NCBI GenBank assembly: GCA_001784805.1
Contig: MFSE01000021.1
Location: 68,241-117,215, forward strand
Origin: Candidatus Moranbacteria bacterium RIFOXYA12_FULL_35_19
GTDB taxonomy: Bacteria > Patescibacteriota > Minisyncoccia > Moranbacterales > UBA2206
Length of the DNA: 48,975 bases
Direction of reading: 5' to 3'
Shown: positions 46,285 through 48,975 of the stretch, in pieces
Layout: each line of letters starts with the position of its first letter
How positions within the stretch are numbered: the stretch's first letter is position 1
Position numbers and translations under genes: made by a program
Notes under the pieces: model-generated
What the model was told of the DNA's origin: nothing
What the model saw: the letters and a program-made list of their open reading frames with translations, nothing else
Database searches by the model: none

Positions 46285-47077
46285 ACTGAAAAAATACATA
46301 ACAATTTTTATTCTTTTTAAAAAGATAAATTTTTCAGAGCGGATTGCCTATCGATTTGGTTTTTTTCTTATGTCCTCGGCGGTTTTCGTACAATTATTCT
46401 TTAATTTATTTTTTATAGAGATTATTTTTAGTTGGACTAAAAATATTTATGGCTGGAGCCATTATGAAGTCCTTTTGATTGTTGGGACAACATTGCTTTT
46501 GGACGGACTAATGTGGACGAGTTGCGCTTTTGTCCATATTCTTGGCCAACATATAAAAATGGGGACATTAGATTTTTTACTTACCAAGCCGGTAGATACT
46601 CAATTTTTAGTTTCTATTTTTCGAGGAGATTTGGAAGATATAATAAGAGTTGCAACCGGATTGGGGGTAGTAATTTTTTCTTTAACTCATCTGGGAAATT
46701 TAGGTTGGGAATTTATCCTAAATATTTTTTGGTATTTGCTACTTATAGCTAACGGTTTTATAATAATCTACAGTATAGCAATTATGTTGAGCGCTATAAA
46801 ATTTTGGACGATTGATTCCGGTGGATTTCATGTGGCGGATACGATTATAAGAGCTGCTCAATATCCGACGGATATTTTCAGTGGGAAAATGATGCATTTC
46901 ATTTTTTCTTTTATCTTTCCCTTAGCGTTTATTGCAACTGTTCCGGCAAAAGTATTATCGCGTGGGTTCGATGGAAAATTAGTGGCGGAATCTTTTTTAG
47001 TGGCAGGAATATTTTTTTTAATCTCTAGAAAAATTTGGAAATTTGGGTTAAGTAAATATTCTAGCGCTAGTAGCTAA
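46265..47077 (+). CDS. ABC-2 family exporter permease (second subunit)
   Basis: Six hydrophobic segments; HIKMGTLDFLLTKPVDTQFLVS. Confidence 0.85.
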   Translation: MKDLARKLKKYITIFILFKKINFSERIAYRFGFFLMSSAVFVQLFFNLFFIEIIFSWTKNIYGWSHYEVLLIVGTTLLLDGLMWTSCAFVHILGQHIKMGTLDFLLTKPVDTQFLVSIFRGDLEDIIRVATGLGVVIFSLTHLGNLGWEFILNIFWYLLLIANGFIIIYSIAIMLSAIKFWTIDSGGFHVADTIIRAAQYPTDIFSGKMMHFIFSFIFPLAFIATVPAKVLSRGFDGKLVAESFLVAGIFFLISRKIWKFGLSKYSSASS

Positions 47078-47094
47078 TTATTTTATGAAATAAA

Positions 47095-48078
47095 ATGGCA
47101 ATAATAGCAGTTAAAAATCTAAGCAAGATTTATTTTTCTAGTAAAAAAGAACCGGGAATTTTGGCTGGAATAAAAAATCTTTTTAATCCTGATATTTTGG
47201 AGATAAAAGCTGTTGAGGATATAAATTTTGAAATTGAAGAAGGAGAATTTGTGGGATTTTTAGGGCCGAATGGCGCTGGAAAAACTACTACACTTAAAAT
47301 GCTTTCTGGTATAATCAAGCCAACAAGCGGAAGTATGAGTGTAATGGGCTTTGATCCATGGGAAAAGAAAAATGAATATAAAAGACAATTTGCGCTACTG
47401 ATGGGACAGAAAAATCAGCTTTGGTGGGACTTGCCCGTGATGGAAAGTTTTCTTTTGAACAAAGAAATATACGATATTCCGGATGATCAATTTGAAAGAA
47501 CGCTTGATGAATTATCAGAACTTCTTGATATCAAAAAAATATTAAATATTCAAGTTCGAAAATTATCATTGGGCGAAAGGATGAAATGTGAGTTGGTCGC
47601 TTCGCTTCTGCATTCTCCCAAAGTTTTATTTTTAGATGAACCGACAATCGGGCTGGATGTGGTGGCGCAAAAAAATATCCGCGATTTTCTAAAAAAATAT
47701 AATCAGGAAAAGAAAACCACTATCATCCTAACCTCGCATTATATGGAAGATATTGAAAAGCTTTGCAAGAGGATAATAATAATTAATCAGGAAATATTTT
47801 ATGACGGATTACTATCCGATCTTATTGAAAAATATGCAAAAAATAAAATTCTTCAAATAACTTTTAATGATCCAGTGGAAGAAAAAGATATAAAAAAATT
47901 TGGTTTGGATTATAAATTTAATCCAATAGAAGTAAGTTTCAAATTACCAAGAGAAGAGGTTAAGGAAAAAGCCAGAGAAATTCTATCGTCCAATTTGCCG
48001 GTTGATGATATTATGATTGACGAAGTAGAAGCCCAAAGTATTATAAGAAATATTTTTCAGAAAGTGGATAAAAGATAG
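47095..48078 (+). CDS. ABC transporter ATP-binding protein
   Basis: FLGPNGAGKTTTLKMLSGI (Walker A), LSLGERMKCELVASLLHSPKVLFLDEPTIGLD. Confidence 0.95.
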   Translation: MAIIAVKNLSKIYFSSKKEPGILAGIKNLFNPDILEIKAVEDINFEIEEGEFVGFLGPNGAGKTTTLKMLSGIIKPTSGSMSVMGFDPWEKKNEYKRQFALLMGQKNQLWWDLPVMESFLLNKEIYDIPDDQFERTLDELSELLDIKKILNIQVRKLSLGERMKCELVASLLHSPKVLFLDEPTIGLDVVAQKNIRDFLKKYNQEKKTTIILTSHYMEDIEKLCKRIIIINQEIFYDGLLSDLIEKYAKNKILQITFNDPVEEKDIKKFGLDYKFNPIEVSFKLPREEVKEKAREILSSNLPVDDIMIDEVEAQSIIRNIFQKVDKR

Positions 48079-48086
48079 AATTATTT

Positions 48087-48233
48087 AAGTTCGCGCAAGT
48101 TAGCCGAAGCTTTCGAAGTTTCTTGGAAAAATATCCCTCAAATTCAGCCCTTATTTTGACCAAGGGTTTTGTTGGAGAAATAGAAATCGGACGCAGTAAT
48201 ATAAAATTTATTCCAGTGTGGTATTTGGGATGA
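48087..48233 (+). pseudogene. Remnant of a DUF4143-type AAA ATPase C-terminus
   Basis: Frame translates KFAQVSRSFRSFLEKYPSNSALILTKGFVGEIEIGRSNIKFIPVWYLG*. Confidence 0.45.
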
Positions 48234-48330
48234 TATTGGAATTAAAAAATAGAAATAATGGAATTGCGGAAAAGGTACTTGACCACTCTTGCTCTTTCTT
48301 CCACTCCTTTTTAATTGGTATAAGCAATAT

Positions 48331-48781
48331 TATGTTTAAAAAGAAGCTAGTTTGTGTATTGTTTAATGCAGGCAAGGGGGATGAACTAACTCAACAATGC
48401 CGAGAGAGAATTTTGGCTGGATTGACTTTTGAAAATTCAATTCTTTGTTTTGTCGGGGCAAAAACATGGTTAATGAAAACCATTTGCCCCGACAAAATTG
48501 TAATAGAACTGAATAATTGTAGTGATACAGTTGGTAATATAAAAGAAATAAAAAAATTTATAAAGGGTAAAAATTTTATTGAAATTTTAATAATAAGCAA
48601 TCATTATCATTTGCGAAGAATAAAGCTACTGATGAAAATTTTTAATCTCGAGGCTAATGTAGAATCTGCAGAAGAAATAATAGGAATAAAGAACAAAATT
48701 AGTTTAGTGGAATATTTTTTGTATTTATTTACGTATATTTTTTGGATAGTTGGATTTATAAAAACTAAAGAAGTCTCTTGA
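48331..48781 (+). CDS. DUF218 (YdcF/ElyC-like) protein
   Basis: GKGDELTQQCRERILAGL, SDTVGNIKEIKKFI, IISNHYHLRRIKLLMK. Confidence 0.6.
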
Positions 48782-48858
48782 TTATAGAAATGCTTATTTA
48801 AAAAAAGCCTTCTTAGAAATATTTCTGGGGGAGGCAGTTTTTTTTCATTTTTATACTG

Positions 48859-48892
48859 CAATAATTTTATAAAAAAGCTTGAAATAAGCCAA
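48859..48892. repeat. 34-bp direct repeat, copy 2
   Basis: caataattttataaaaaagcttgaaataagccaa, identical to 41687-41720. Confidence 0.85.
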
Positions 48893-48975
48893 GATATTGA
48901 ATTCAAGAATTTAGAGCCCCTTTTTTAGAACTCTAGAGCGATAACTTCGTTAGGTGTTAAGTAATTAAGGGCTTT

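Overview
The window is gene-dense, AT-rich and almost entirely plus-strand. Gene content (F-type ATP synthase operon, ArgS/IleS/GlyS/MetG, Tgt, two U32-type starts, RecO, RsmI, TatD, SipW/camelysin-like surface genes) suggests a Patescibacteria/CPR-like bacterium; this taxonomy is inference. I found no rRNA, no tRNA and no CRISPR array. The most notable feature is a dense, heterogeneous set of palindromic elements. (1) Two unrelated nuclease-family genes exactly fill the loop of an inverted repeat: a GxxExxY/PDDEXK_3-type gene at 2249-2632 between ~43-bp arms, and a GIY-YIG gene at 7591-7845 between perfect 20-bp arms. A second GxxExxY gene (28727-29176) is also bracketed by related arms, but less cleanly. 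An empty copy of the first palindrome lies just upstream of atpD (38265-38359). (2) Palindromic sequences sit in frame inside conserved housekeeping genes (ArgS, IleS, Tgt, U32 peptidase, GlyS, MetG, TatD, AtpD, probably RsmI), reminiscent of Rickettsia palindromic elements. (3) A decaying accessory region (about 40.4-48.9 kb) contains an rdgB remnant, Fic, a truncated AbiE system, a T-box-like leader, a GCS2-like gene with an in-frame TAA, a DUF4143-like remnant and an ABC exporter, with a 34-bp direct repeat at 41687 and 48859. Other points: a PaaX/Cas2-like gene flanked by two copies of a 36-bp palindrome, one overlapping a promoter-like sequence; a camelysin/TasA-SipW-lamin-tail surface cluster with an EF-hand-like loop; and an ATP synthase operon interrupted by an antisense gene and repeats. 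All calls come from reading the sequence and the supplied ORF track; no database searches were run.
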